A DNA stretch of 64,000 nt from Streptomyces sp. NBC_00178 (GTDB lineage: Bacteria; Actinomycetota; Actinomycetes; Streptomycetales; Streptomycetaceae): assembly GCF_036206005.1 (NCBI RefSeq), contig NZ_CP108143.1, positions 806,001 to 870,000 of the forward strand. Reading direction: 5' to 3'. The position numbers were made by a program, and so were the translations under genes. The notes beneath the pieces are model-generated. The model saw nothing but the letters and a program-made list of their open reading frames with translations. It had not been told where the DNA came from and did no database searches. Shown piece by piece: positions 51,112 through 60,121 of this stretch; within the stretch, counting starts at the first letter, position 1; every line of letters begins with the position of its first letter.

Positions 51112-51834
51112 ATGGCAGAGCTCGTCTATCGACCGGTCATCGGCGCCGCTCGCACCCTGTTCAAGGCGCTTGACCTGAAGATCGACACCCAGGGTTCGGA
51201 GCACATCCCGAAGACCGGTGGCGCGGTTCTGGTCAGTAACCACATCAGCTATCTGGACTTCATCTTCACCGGACTCGGCGCCCTGCCGCAGAAGCGGCTC
51301 GTCCGCTTCATGGCGAAGGAGTCGGTGTTCCGCCACAAGGTCTCCGGTCCCCTGATGCGCGGCATGAAGCACATCCCCGTGGACCGCGCGCAGGGCGAGG
51401 ACGCCTACGCGCACGCGCTCGCGTCCCTGCGCTCCGGCGAGATCGTCGGCGTGTTCCCCGAGGCGACCATCTCGGAGTCGTTCACGCTCAAGAGCTTCAA
51501 GTCGGGCGCGGCGCGGCTGGCCCAGGAGGCCGGTGTGCCGCTGATCCCGATGGCGCTGTGGGGTACCCAGCGCATCTGGACGAAGGGGCGCCCGCGCAAC
51601 TTCAAGCGCAGCCACACCCCGATCACGATCCGCCTCGGCGAGGCCATGGAGGCTCCCTCCGACCAGTACGCGGGCGCGATCACCCGGCGTCTGCGCGAGC
51701 GCGTCCAGGAGCTCCTGGAGGCCGCGCAGCGGGCCTATCCCGTACGCCCCAAGGACGCGACCGACACCTGGTGGGTGCCGGCGCACCTGGGCGGCACGGC
51801 TCCGACCGCCGCCGAGGTACGCGAGCGCGGCTGA
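51112..51834 (+). CDS. 1-acyl-sn-glycerol-3-phosphate acyltransferase (PlsC-like)
   Basis: 240 aa. The acyltransferase block I is NHISYLDF (HX4D), block II has KRLVRFMAKESVF, block III FPEATISESF (an Ala replaces the usual Gly of FPEGT), block IV VPLIPMALWG. A C-terminal segment with TDTWWVPAHLGGTAPT is conserved in actinobacterial PlsC homologues. It acylates lysophosphatidate or a related lipid. AAGGG lies 11 bases before ATG. Two strong hairpins follow. Confidence 0.9.
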   Translation: MAELVYRPVIGAARTLFKALDLKIDTQGSEHIPKTGGAVLVSNHISYLDFIFTGLGALPQKRLVRFMAKESVFRHKVSGPLMRGMKHIPVDRAQGEDAYAHALASLRSGEIVGVFPEATISESFTLKSFKSGAARLAQEAGVPLIPMALWGTQRIWTKGRPRNFKRSHTPITIRLGEAMEAPSDQYAGAITRRLRERVQELLEAAQRAYPVRPKDATDTWWVPAHLGGTAPTAAEVRERG

Positions 51835-51871
51835 CGCGCTGCGCCCGCCCAGCCCGGGCGAAACGTCACGT

Positions 51872-51906
51872 CACGGTACGGGTGTGCCCGGCACGCCCGT
51901 ACCGTG
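51872..51906 (+). terminator. First hairpin after the acyltransferase gene
   Basis: CACGGTACGGG and CCCGTACCGTG form an 11-bp perfect stem, extended by a G-U pair and GTG/CAC around a CCCGG loop. It lies 38 bp past the stop. Confidence 0.65.
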
Positions 51907-51949
51907 CGACGCGGTTCCGGGAACGCCCCGGCGGTTCCCGTCCGCTCGT

Positions 51950-52014
51950 CGCACGACATGACGGCGCGGCCGGACGGAGAGTTCCTCCGTCCGGCCGCGC
52001 CGTCATGTCGTGCG
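51950..52014. terminator. 29-bp perfect-stem bidirectional terminator
   Basis: Arms of 29 bp (51950-51978 and 51986-52014) are exactly complementary around a 7-nt loop GAGTTCC. The outer part begins CGCACGACATGACGGCGCGG. It lies between the convergent acyltransferase and threonine aldolase genes and can terminate both transcripts. Confidence 0.8.
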
Positions 52015-52029
52015 AGGGCCGTGCGCCCG

Positions 52030-53109
52030 CTAGCGGGCCATCTCCTCCTTGAGCGCCTGCACGAAGGCGTCCACATCCTCCTCGCGGGTGTCGAAGGCGC
52101 ACATCCAGCGGACGTCACCGGCCTTCTCGTCCCAGAAGTAGAACCGGAAGCGCTTCTGCAGCCGCTCGCTCACCTCGTGCGGCAGACGCGCGAAGACCGC
52201 GTTCGCCTGCACCGGATGAAGGATCTCCACCCCGTCGACCGAGCCGACGCCGTCGGCGAGCCGCTGGGCCATGGTGTTGGCGTGGCGCGCGTTGCGCAGC
52301 CACAGGTCACCTGCCAGCAGCGCCTCGAGCTGCACGGAGACGAAGCGCATCTTGGAGGCGAGCTGCATCGACAGCTTGCGCAGATGCTTCATGGCGCGCA
52401 CGGAGTCCGGGTTCAGGACGACGACGGCCTCGCCGAAGAGCGCGCCGTTCTTGGTGCCGCCGAAGGACAGCACGTCGACGCCGACCGTGTTGGTGAACGT
52501 GCGCATCGGCACATCCAGCGACGCGGCGGCGTTCGCTATGCGGGCGCCGTCGAGGTGCACCTTCATGCCGCGCTCGTGGGCGTGCTCGCAGATGGCACGG
52601 ATCTCGGCGGGCGTGTAGACCGTGCCGAGCTCCGTGTTCTGGGTGATGGACACGACCTGCGGCATCGCCCGGTGCTCGTCGTCCCAGCCGTATGCCTCGC
52701 GGTCGATGAGGTCGGGGGTCAGCTTTCCGTCCGGGGTGGGCACGGTGAGCAGCTTGAGCCCGCCCACGCGCTCCGGGGCGCCGCCCTCGTCGACATTGAT
52801 GTGCGCGGAGTCGGCACAGATCACCGCACCCCACCGGTCGGTCAGCGCCTGGAGGGCGGTGACGTTGGCTCCGGTGCCGTTGAACACCGGGAACGCCTCG
52901 GCGGTGGGGCCGAAGTGGCTGTGCATGACACGCTGCAGGTGATCCGTGTAGTCGTCCTCGCCGTACGCGACCTGGTGGCCGCCGTTGGCGAGGGCGAGGG
53001 CCGCGAGTATCTCGGGGTGCGCGCCGGCGTAGTTGTCACTGGCGAAACCGCGGACCTGCGGATCGTGATGCCGTCGCGCGTCGGTCCTTACGGTTGCGGG
53101 GTCAGCCAC
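52030..53109 (-). CDS. Threonine aldolase-family PLP enzyme
   Basis: About 359 aa. It starts RGFASDNYAGAHPEIL after an N-terminal extension, has FNGTGANVTALQALT, HLDGARIANAAASLD and the PLP-lysine segment LSFGGTKNGALFGEAVV. The C-terminal domain includes VQLEALLAGDLWLRNARHAN. It is a low-specificity L-threonine (allo-threonine) aldolase-type enzyme. GTG 53109 is inside the SDR stop region (22-bp overlap), so coupled to the SDR gene. Confidence 0.9.
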   Translation of the reverse strand: MADPATVRTDARRHHDPQVRGFASDNYAGAHPEILAALALANGGHQVAYGEDDYTDHLQRVMHSHFGPTAEAFPVFNGTGANVTALQALTDRWGAVICADSAHINVDEGGAPERVGGLKLLTVPTPDGKLTPDLIDREAYGWDDEHRAMPQVVSITQNTELGTVYTPAEIRAICEHAHERGMKVHLDGARIANAAASLDVPMRTFTNTVGVDVLSFGGTKNGALFGEAVVVLNPDSVRAMKHLRKLSMQLASKMRFVSVQLEALLAGDLWLRNARHANTMAQRLADGVGSVDGVEILHPVQANAVFARLPHEVSERLQKRFRFYFWDEKAGDVRWMCAFDTREEDVDAFVQALKEEMAR

Positions 53110-53852
53110 AGACGCTGTCCGTTCAGTTCTCCGGCAGGCCTGTCCCAGACGCCGGCGATGGCCTCGGCCAGCTCCTGGACGTCGGTGAAGCCCGCGAACT
53201 TCGCATTGGGGCGCTCCGCGCGCATCGCGTCGTGCACCAGTGCCTTGACCACCAGGATCGCAGCAGCCGCCGTCGGGCCCTGGTCGCCCCCCGCCTTGCG
53301 AAAGGAGTCGGCGAGCGCGAGCGTCCACGCCTCGGCCGCCGCCTTGGATGCGGAGTACGCCGCGTTGCCCGCGGTGGGGCTGCTGGCTCCCGCCGCGCTG
53401 ATCAGCACGTAGCGTCCCCGGTCGCTGCGTCCCAGCACGTCCTGGAAGGCCAGCGAGGTGGACTGCACCGTGCGGATCAGGAGCTTCTCCAGGAAGTCCC
53501 AGTCCGCCAGACTGGTCTCGGCGAAGCCCGCGCTGCCGCGCCAGCCCCCGACGAGGTGCACCAGGCCGTCGACGCGGCCGAATTCCTTCTCCGTCTTGAC
53601 GGCCCAGTCGCGGGCGGCTGCCGGGTCGAGCAGATCGACGGTGTCACCGGTGACCGTCGCCCCGCCGTGCGCGTACCGCGCGGCGTCGACCGCTTCGGCC
53701 AGCCGCTCGGGGTTCGCGTCGGACGCGACCACCGTCGCACCGGCCTCGGCGAGCCTGAGCAGGGTCGCCCGCCCCGCCGGTCCCGCCGCTCCGGCGACCG
53801 CGACGACCGCCCCCTCGAGCGCGCCGCTGTCGGCCCTGTCCGTTGCGTTCAT
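53088..53852 (-). CDS. Short-chain dehydrogenase/reductase
   Basis: About 254 aa. Cofactor loop VAVAGAAGPAGRATLLRLAE (~14-33), a glycine-poor version of TGxxxGxG. GDTVDLLDPAAA sits at the cofactor-discriminating region, and the catalytic tetrad lies in VLISAAGASSP and AAYSASKAAAE (Tyr-x3-Lys). ATG 53852 has GAGGAGG eight bases ahead; an in-frame GTG at 53882 overlaps the previous stop. It sits between DUF6421 and threonine aldolase on one operon. Confidence 0.9.
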   Translation of the reverse strand: MNATDRADSGALEGAVVAVAGAAGPAGRATLLRLAEAGATVVASDANPERLAEAVDAARYAHGGATVTGDTVDLLDPAAARDWAVKTEKEFGRVDGLVHLVGGWRGSAGFAETSLADWDFLEKLLIRTVQSTSLAFQDVLGRSDRGRYVLISAAGASSPTAGNAAYSASKAAAEAWTLALADSFRKAGGDQGPTAAAAILVVKALVHDAMRAERPNAKFAGFTDVQELAEAIAGVWDRPAGELNGQRLWLTPQP

Positions 53853-53878
53853 CGCCACCGCCTCCTCAGACCGCGCGC

Positions 53879-55276
53879 TCATGCGGCTGCCCGCCCGGCA
53901 CCCGCCGCAGTGATCCCCTTGGTGGAGGCGATCACATGCTTCAGCTTCTTCGAGAGCGCCTCATAGAACATGCTCAGGGGAAACTCGTCCGGAAGCACGT
54001 CGTCGACGAGCTTACGGGGCGGTTGTTCGAGGTCCAAGGCGTCCGGGCCCTTGGCCCAGCGGGAACCCGGGTGCGGAGAAAGATAGGTCGCGACCAGGTC
54101 GTAGGCCGCGAACCAGTGGACCAGCTTCGGGCGGTCGATCCCCTCGCGGTAGAGCGTCTCGATCTCTCCGCAGAGCTGGTTGGTGATCTGCGGGGCGCGG
54201 GCCCAGTCGATCTTGAGCGTGTTGTCGGTCCAGCGCACCACGTCGTGCTTGTGGAGGTACGCGAAGAGCAGCTGGCCGCCGAGGCCGTCGTAGTTCCGCA
54301 CGCGCTCGCCGGTGACGGGGAAGCGGAACATCCGGTCGAAGAGGACCGCGAACTGCACGTCACGGCCCTGCCCGAAGCCGTCCGCCTCCAGCTTCACGGC
54401 CTCCCGGAAGGCGGTGAGGTCGCAGCGCAGCTCCTCCAGCCCGTACATCCAGAACGGCTGCCGCTGCTTGATCATGAAGGGGTCGAAGGGCAGGTCGCCG
54501 TGGCTGTGGGTGCGGTCGTGGACCATGTCCCACAGCACGAATGCCTGCTCGCAGCGCTTCTGGTCGCCGAGCATGGCCTCGATGTCCTCGGGGAGCTCCA
54601 GGCCCAGCAGGTCGACCGACGCCTCGGTCACCCGGCGGAAGCGGGCGGCCTCGCGGTCGCAGAAGATGCCGCCCCAGCTGAAGCGCTCCGGGGCCTCGCG
54701 CACGGCGATGGTCTCGGGGAAGAGGACGGCGGAGTTGGTGTCGTAACCCGCGGTGAAGTCCTCGAAGGTGATGCCGCAGAACAGCGGGTTGTCGTAGCGC
54801 GTGGCCTCGAGGTCGGCCAGCCACTCGGGCCAGACCATCCGCAGCACGACGGCTTCGAGGTTGCGGTCGGGGTTGCCGTTCTGCGTGTACATCGCGAACA
54901 CGACGAGGTGCTGGAGGCCGTCGGCGCGGTTCCTGGCGGGCTGGAAGGCCAGCAGGGAGTCGAGGAAGTCCGGGACACCGAAGCCGTCCGCGACCCAGCG
55001 GCGCAGGTCCGCGACGAGCGCGCGGTGGTAGTCCGCGTCGTGCGGGAGCAGCGGGGAGAGCTGCTCCACGGCGGTGGTCACCCGCTCGACGACGGAGGCC
55101 GCGGCCTCCGCGGAGGGCGCGTTCTCGGCCTCCAGGTCTATGGAGCCGTCCTTGGACTGCCAGGGGCGCAGCTCCTCCACGGCACTCTTGAGCGCGGGCC
55201 AGGCCGGGTGCTCCACGACCCGCTGGGCAGCAGTTGTCGCGCCGGCGGTGGCGGTCTGCTCAAGAATTTCCGTCAT
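53879..55276 (-). CDS. DUF6421 family protein
   Basis: About 465 aa, soluble, without TM. Conserved-looking segments include LRRWVADGFGVPDFLDSL, FSWGGIFCDREAARFRRV, LWDMVHDRTHSHGDLPFDPF and HWFAAYDLVATYLSPHPGS. The HDRTHSHGD cluster looks like a metal site. It is known as a streptomycete family of unknown function. AAGGA lies six bases before ATG 55276. It is translationally close to the SDR and threonine aldolase genes. Confidence 0.85.
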   Translation of the reverse strand: MTEILEQTATAGATTAAQRVVEHPAWPALKSAVEELRPWQSKDGSIDLEAENAPSAEAAASVVERVTTAVEQLSPLLPHDADYHRALVADLRRWVADGFGVPDFLDSLLAFQPARNRADGLQHLVVFAMYTQNGNPDRNLEAVVLRMVWPEWLADLEATRYDNPLFCGITFEDFTAGYDTNSAVLFPETIAVREAPERFSWGGIFCDREAARFRRVTEASVDLLGLELPEDIEAMLGDQKRCEQAFVLWDMVHDRTHSHGDLPFDPFMIKQRQPFWMYGLEELRCDLTAFREAVKLEADGFGQGRDVQFAVLFDRMFRFPVTGERVRNYDGLGGQLLFAYLHKHDVVRWTDNTLKIDWARAPQITNQLCGEIETLYREGIDRPKLVHWFAAYDLVATYLSPHPGSRWAKGPDALDLEQPPRKLVDDVLPDEFPLSMFYEALSKKLKHVIASTKGITAAGAGRAAA

Positions 55277-55523
55277 GACACTTCCTTCACGGGAGAACCT
55301 CGCGTCAAGTAACCGTATCCATGTGCGGTTCCTTCGGACAAGTGGAGGGCAGAAAATTATCCTGCCGCCCCCCATGCTCACCGTTATTTTTCCTGCCACA
55401 CATCCGTAGGACAACTTCTTCCTCACGACTGGCCGGGCAGCCGCGGCCGGGCACGCGCGAACTGGTTCCCTGGGGGCAGGAGTCGCACGCAGGGCAAGGA
55501 CGACGGACGGAAGCGGGAGTGTC

Positions 55524-56207
55524 TTGACTTTTCTCACCATCGGTCATCGCGGAGTCATGGGTGTCGAACCGGAGAACACGCTGCGCTCGTTCGCGCACGC
55601 GGAGCAGGCCGGCATGGACGCCGTCGAACTGGACCTCCATCTCAGCAAGGACGGCGCACTCGCCGTGATGCACGACGCGTCGGTGGACCGGACCACGGAC
55701 GGGCAGGGACTGATCGCGGAGAAGACGCTCGGGGAGCTCCGTGAGCTCGACGCCGGACAGGGCGAGCGGGTGCCCGTGTTCGAGGAGGTGCTCGATGCCG
55801 TCCGGTCTCCGCTCCAGGCGGAGATCAAGGACGTGGCGGCGGCGCGGGCCCTGGCGGACGTGATGCTGCGACGCGGCCTGGCCGGCCGCGTGGAGGTGTC
55901 CTCGTTCCATGACGAGGCGGTCGCCGAGATCGCGCAGCTGGTGCCCGGGGTGAGGACCGTCCTCATCGCCAGCCGCTGGGAGGGCGACGTGGTGGACCGG
56001 GCGAAGGCGGTCGGTGCGGCGACCCTGGCCCTCAACATCCGCCGCCTCACCCTCGAGGTGGTCGAGCAGGCGCACGCGGAAGGCCTGAAGGTGATCGGCT
56101 GGGTCGTGAACACCCAGGACCACCTGCGGCTGGTGCGCGCGCTGGGCCTGGACGGAGCGACGACCGACTACCCGGAGATCCGCAGGTCGGGCCGCTTCAC
56201 GGCGTGA
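55524..56207 (+). CDS. Glycerophosphodiester phosphodiesterase
   Basis: 227 aa, short for the family but complete. Catalytic pattern: IGHRGVMGVEPENTLRSF (His, Arg, Glu-Asn), VELDLHLSKDG (metal Glu and Asp), AVMHDASVDRTTDG (second His), QAEIKD and GWVVNTQDH. It hydrolyses glycerophosphodiesters to glycerol-3-phosphate and alcohol. No signal peptide, so cytoplasmic. TTG 55524 with GGGAG four bases ahead. Confidence 0.92.
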   Translation: MTFLTIGHRGVMGVEPENTLRSFAHAEQAGMDAVELDLHLSKDGALAVMHDASVDRTTDGQGLIAEKTLGELRELDAGQGERVPVFEEVLDAVRSPLQAEIKDVAAARALADVMLRRGLAGRVEVSSFHDEAVAEIAQLVPGVRTVLIASRWEGDVVDRAKAVGAATLALNIRRLTLEVVEQAHAEGLKVIGWVVNTQDHLRLVRALGLDGATTDYPEIRRSGRFTA

Positions 56208-56234
56208 ACCCGGGATCCGGCACGCGGGCCGCCG

Positions 56235-56783
56235 CTAGAGCTCCTTCACCAGCAGCTCGAACGCCAGGTCGTCGCGCTGCGGAATCCCGAAGCGCTCGTC
56301 GCCGTACGGGAAGGGCGTCAGCTCTCCCGTGCGGCGGTAGCCCCGGCGCTCGTACCAGGCGATCAGTTCCTCACGGACCGAGATCACCGTCATGTGCATC
56401 TCCGCCACCCCCCAGTCGGAGCGGGCCGTGCGCTCGGCCTCGGCGATGATCACCTTCCCGAGTCCCGCGCCCTGCATCCCCGGCCTGACGGCGAACATGC
56501 CGAAGTAGGCGGCCCGGCCGCGGTGTTCGAGCTGGCAGCAGGCGACGGGGGCGCCCTCCTGCTCGGCGACCAGGATCCGCCCCGAGGGATCGGCGATGAT
56601 CTCGCGTACCCCGTCGGCGTCGGTGCGCCGGCCCTGGAGGATGTCCGCCTCGGTGGTCCATCCCGCCCGGCTCGCGTCCCCCCGGTAGGCGGACTCGACG
56701 AGTCGCACGAGGACCGGGACGTCGTCCTCGGTCGCGTCGCGGAAGGTGAGTTCTGCCCGTGCCGTGGCGGGTGCGATGTCCAT
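56235..56783 (-). CDS. GNAT-family N-acetyltransferase
   Basis: 182 aa. Typical GNAT order: RDATEDDVPVLVRLVESAYRG at the N-terminus (only its first residues are quoted: RDATEDDVPV), central MFAVRPGMQGAGLGKVIIAE (acetyl-CoA loop, Q/RxxGxG/A) and C-terminal AWYERRGYRRTGELTPF. The substrate is unknown. The end is convergent with GDPD, 27 bp away. Confidence 0.88.
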   Translation of the reverse strand: MDIAPATARAELTFRDATEDDVPVLVRLVESAYRGDASRAGWTTEADILQGRRTDADGVREIIADPSGRILVAEQEGAPVACCQLEHRGRAAYFGMFAVRPGMQGAGLGKVIIAEAERTARSDWGVAEMHMTVISVREELIAWYERRGYRRTGELTPFPYGDERFGIPQRDDLAFELLVKEL

Positions 56784-56962
56784 GGGGCTCTTCTCCGGTG
56801 AGGCGCTGCCGACTGTGCCTTCCCGAGACTAACCCGCCCCCCGACCGCCCCCGCGGGCCCGGGCGCGCTCCCCCAATACTTCAATGCGCCCCGGTAGGAG
56901 CGGGCCGGACGGGGCATCGATGGGACGACACCGGAGTCGTTCGCCGTAGGGGGAGGTGCGCC

Positions 56963-57544
56963 GTGCACGGACCGGCACTGTCCGGCTGGCTGCTCATGGT
57001 GCTGTGCGGGCTCACCGGGACGTACTGCCTGCTGCGCACCCGGGACGGTACGGCGCGGGAGCGCAGTGCGGCGCGCGCCGAGGCGCTGATGGGTTTCGGC
57101 ATGGCCGCGATGGCGCTGCCCGCCGCCCTGCTCACCCTCCCGGGGTGGATGTGGGCCGTGTACGCCGTGACGTTCGGCGCGTCGGCCCTGCGCGCGCTCG
57201 TGTACGCGCGGACCGGAGGACATCATCTGCACCATCTGGTCGGCTCGCTGGCCATGGTCTACATGTCCGTCGCGATGATTCCGGCGTCGGCGCACGCCGT
57301 CGGAGGTCACGCGGGCCATGGTTCCGGTGCCGCGGGAGGCGTCCCCGCCCTGACGGGAGCGCTGCTCGTCTACTACGCGGCGTACGTCCTGCGCTCGGCG
57401 GGGCGGCTCATACCGGCGCCGGCGGCCGTGGCCGTGCCGGACGGCGGGGCGGCCGGCGTCTCCTGGGGCGCCCGGCCCGAGCTGGCACTCGCCTGCCGAC
57501 TGACCATGGCGATGGCCATGTTCGCCATGCTGCTCACCCTGTGA
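56963..57544 (+). CDS. DUF5134 membrane protein
   Basis: About 193 aa with five to six hydrophobic segments. Conserved histidine cluster GGHHLHHLVGSLAMVYM in TM3-4 and HAVGGHAGHGSG in a loop suggest metal or haem coordination (inference). Typical for actinobacterial DUF5134. GTG 56963 has GGGGAGG six bases ahead. It is followed 86 bp later by the M56 peptidase. Confidence 0.85.
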   Translation: MHGPALSGWLLMVLCGLTGTYCLLRTRDGTARERSAARAEALMGFGMAAMALPAALLTLPGWMWAVYAVTFGASALRALVYARTGGHHLHHLVGSLAMVYMSVAMIPASAHAVGGHAGHGSGAAGGVPALTGALLVYYAAYVLRSAGRLIPAPAAVAVPDGGAAGVSWGARPELALACRLTMAMAMFAMLLTL

Positions 57545-57630
57545 GACAGCGGCCGTCCCCCGCCGTGGCGTACGTCACTTGACGCGCGCGGCCATATCCC
57601 GGGATACGGCGGACTCATAGGCTGACGCCC

Positions 57631-58566
57631 ATGTTGGTCTCCCTGGCCCTGCTGCTGCTCGGTGCGCTGGCCGCCGTCGCGGCCCCGGGCCTGATGGCGA
57701 GGGCCCCATGGCCGGACCGGGAGCCCGTCGTCGCACTGTGGGTGTGGCAGTGCGTCGTGGCGGGTGTCCTGGTCTCGTTCGCGCTCTCCATGACCTTCAG
57801 CGCGGCAGCCGCCTGGCAGGCGGTCCGCGGTCATGTCTTCGCGCCCGCCCCGCACGGTGTGGTCGAGGCGTACGCCCTCGGCGCGTACGGGCCGTGGTCC
57901 GCGGTCATCGCCGTGCTGCTGGCCCTGGGAGGCGTGTGGAGCGGTGCGATGCTCGTACGGGAGATCCACCGGGCGGGCCGGCGGCGTCGGCTGCGCCGCA
58001 CCGAACTGCTGGCGCGTTCCCCGCTGATGCCGGGCGAAGAGCCCGGCGACGGGCGCCTCGTGGTCCTGGAGGGCGAGCGCCCCGGTGCGTGGTGGCTGCC
58101 CGGTTCGGCACCTCGACTGGTCGTCACCACCGCGGCTCTGGACCGGCTGAAAGGCCGTCAGCTGGATGCCGTGCTGGCTCACGAGCAGGGACACGCCCAG
58201 GCCCGGCACGACTGGCTGCTGCACTGCTCGGGCGCCCTCGCGAACGGATTTCCGCAGATCCCCGTCTTCGCGGCGTTCCGCGACGAGATGCACCGCCTCG
58301 TCGAGCTGGCGGCGGACGACGTGGCGTCACGACGTTTCGGGCGGCTGACCATCGCCCTCGCCCTGGTCGAACTCAACGAGGACCGTGGGGTGTTCGGGCC
58401 CGGTCCGGCATCCGGCGCCCATGTGCCGCTCCGGGTCGACCGCTTGCTGGCACCGACGCAGCGGCTCTCCGCGGGGCACCGGCTGCGGCTGACGGCGGCG
58501 GCCGCGCTGGTGCCGGTCGTACCGCTGGTGGTGGCCTTCGTGCCGGGACTCCGCGCACTGGGATAG
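57631..58566 (+). CDS. M56-family (BlaR1-like) membrane metallopeptidase
   Basis: 311 aa. Three N-terminal hydrophobic segments (~2-22, 38-60, 82-105), zinc-binding AVLAHEQGHAQARHDWL (HEXXH form HEQGH, ~185-190) and a final TM near the C-terminus. In Streptomyces such peptidases often accompany a BlaI/MecI repressor, but none lies adjacent here. TAGGCT (57618-57623) seven bases before the ATG implies a leaderless transcript. Confidence 0.87.
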   Translation: MLVSLALLLLGALAAVAAPGLMARAPWPDREPVVALWVWQCVVAGVLVSFALSMTFSAAAAWQAVRGHVFAPAPHGVVEAYALGAYGPWSAVIAVLLALGGVWSGAMLVREIHRAGRRRRLRRTELLARSPLMPGEEPGDGRLVVLEGERPGAWWLPGSAPRLVVTTAALDRLKGRQLDAVLAHEQGHAQARHDWLLHCSGALANGFPQIPVFAAFRDEMHRLVELAADDVASRRFGRLTIALALVELNEDRGVFGPGPASGAHVPLRVDRLLAPTQRLSAGHRLRLTAAAALVPVVPLVVAFVPGLRALG

Positions 58567-58600
58567 CCGGGCTCGCGTCCTTTCCGCCAGGATCGTCCCC

Positions 58601-59308
58601 ATGCACTCGTCCTCACGCCCAGCGCATGCCGCCGTCCCCCTGCTCGTCACCGGTCTCGTCTGCGCGGCCCTCTCCGTGGTCCTGTTGTCACTGGTCGTCG
58701 TGCGCTGGCCGCCGCTGATCTCCGCGGACGCCACGATCGCCGAGGCGCTGCACCGCGACGCGGTGGAAGAACCGGGGCTGGTCCACGTCAACCGCGTGCT
58801 GACGGACTGGGTGTGGGACCCCTGGACGATGCGTGCGCTGACGGCGGCGGCCGTGATCGCCCTGTGGTGGCGGGGAGCGCGGACGCTCGCGGCGTGGGTG
58901 GCCGTGACGAGCGCCGTCACCACGCTCGTGCAGCAGGGGCTCAAGGCCCTCGTGGGGCGGGAACGGCCTCGGTGGCCCGATCCGGTGGACTCGGCGAACT
59001 ACGCCGCCTTCCCCTCGGGACACGTGATGACCGCGGCGGTGACGTGCGGGCTCCTCCTGTGGCTGCTGCGCCTGCACGGCGCGCAGGCGCCGCTGTGGTG
59101 GGGCTCACTCGCCCTCGCCGCGGTGTCGGTGACCGGCGTGGCGCTGACACGCCTCTACCTGGGCGTGCACTGGCCGAGCGACGTGCTGGGCGGAGCGCTC
59201 CTGGGCGGGGCCGTGTGTGCGCTGTCCCTCGCCGCGTACGCACACCGCACCGGCGGGGCGCCTTCGGCGCGCAGACGCCCTTGCAGGCCGGTCGCTGGGC
59301 GCCGATGA
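58601..59308 (+). CDS. PAP2-family phosphatase
   Basis: 235 aa with six hydrophobic segments. The three PAP2 motifs are present: KALVGRERPRWPDP, FPSGHVMTA and TRLYLGVHWPSDVLGG. It probably dephosphorylates a lipid phosphate (undecaprenyl pyrophosphate or phosphatidate). The basic C-terminal tail is dispensable. It starts 34 bp after the M56 stop and precedes the HAD gene closely. Confidence 0.9.
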   Translation: MHSSSRPAHAAVPLLVTGLVCAALSVVLLSLVVVRWPPLISADATIAEALHRDAVEEPGLVHVNRVLTDWVWDPWTMRALTAAAVIALWWRGARTLAAWVAVTSAVTTLVQQGLKALVGRERPRWPDPVDSANYAAFPSGHVMTAAVTCGLLLWLLRLHGAQAPLWWGSLALAAVSVTGVALTRLYLGVHWPSDVLGGALLGGAVCALSLAAYAHRTGGAPSARRRPCRPVAGRR

Positions 59309-59315
59309 TCACGGC

Positions 59316-60041
59316 ATGCAGATCAAAGGCGCGCTTTTCGACTTCTCCGGGACCCTCTTCAGGATCGAGCCCGTCACCTCATGGCTGCGCGCAGCCCTGG
59401 ACAGCACGGGCACGGGCCTGGACGAGGCCGGCTTCGAGGGAGCCGTACAGCGGCTGACGGCGGCCGGAGCACTGCCCGGAGGCCCCGCGCCCGAGCGGAT
59501 CCCGCCTGAACTGGCCTCCGCCTATGCCGTTCGCGACAGCAGCGCGCGCCACCACAGGGAGGCGTACACGGGCCTGGCCCGACAGGCGGGCCTGGACGCC
59601 GGCCTGTGCGACGTGCTGTACGAGCGCCACATGGATCCCGCCGCCTGGCAGCCGTATCCCGACGCCGGGGAGGTGCTGGGCGGACTGCGCGAGGAGGGGG
59701 TCCCGGTCGGCGTCGTGAGCAACATCGGCTGGGATCTGCGGCCCGTCTTCCGGGAGCACGGCCTGGACGGTCTGGTCGACGCCTACGTGCTGTCCTACGA
59801 GCACGGGATCCAGAAGCCCGATCCTCGCCTGTTCCGCACGGCGTGCACGCTGCTGGGGCGCGATCCGGCGGACGTCGTCATGGTCGGTGACGACCGCCAC
59901 GCGGACGGGGGCGCCGCGGCACTCGGCTGCGAGGTGCGCTTCGTCGACCACCTCCCCGTGGCCGAGCGGCCGGGCGGACTCCGGGCGCTCGGTCTGACGG
60001 CACGACTCTCGGCGGAGGGCCGCGACACCCGCGGTTCGTGA
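59316..60041 (+). CDS. HAD-superfamily hydrolase with altered motif I
   Basis: About 241 aa. Motif I is FDFSGTLF: the nucleophile Asp is present but the +2 Asp is Ser. Motif II VGVVSNIG, motif III Lys in GIQKPDPRLF, motif IV VMVGDDRHADGGAAAL are intact. The Asp+2 to Ser change removes the general acid/base of phosphatases, as in dehalogenase- or phosphonatase-like HADs. Start ATG 59316; the PAP2 stop is 7 bp upstream. Confidence 0.88.
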   Translation: MQIKGALFDFSGTLFRIEPVTSWLRAALDSTGTGLDEAGFEGAVQRLTAAGALPGGPAPERIPPELASAYAVRDSSARHHREAYTGLARQAGLDAGLCDVLYERHMDPAAWQPYPDAGEVLGGLREEGVPVGVVSNIGWDLRPVFREHGLDGLVDAYVLSYEHGIQKPDPRLFRTACTLLGRDPADVVMVGDDRHADGGAAALGCEVRFVDHLPVAERPGGLRALGLTARLSAEGRDTRGS

Positions 60042-60121
60042 AGGATTCCGGGAGGCGGTGTGAGGGATATCCCTGTCCCCGAGGGGGGTCGGCCGCTCTG
60101 ACGGGGCCTAACCTGGTGGGC

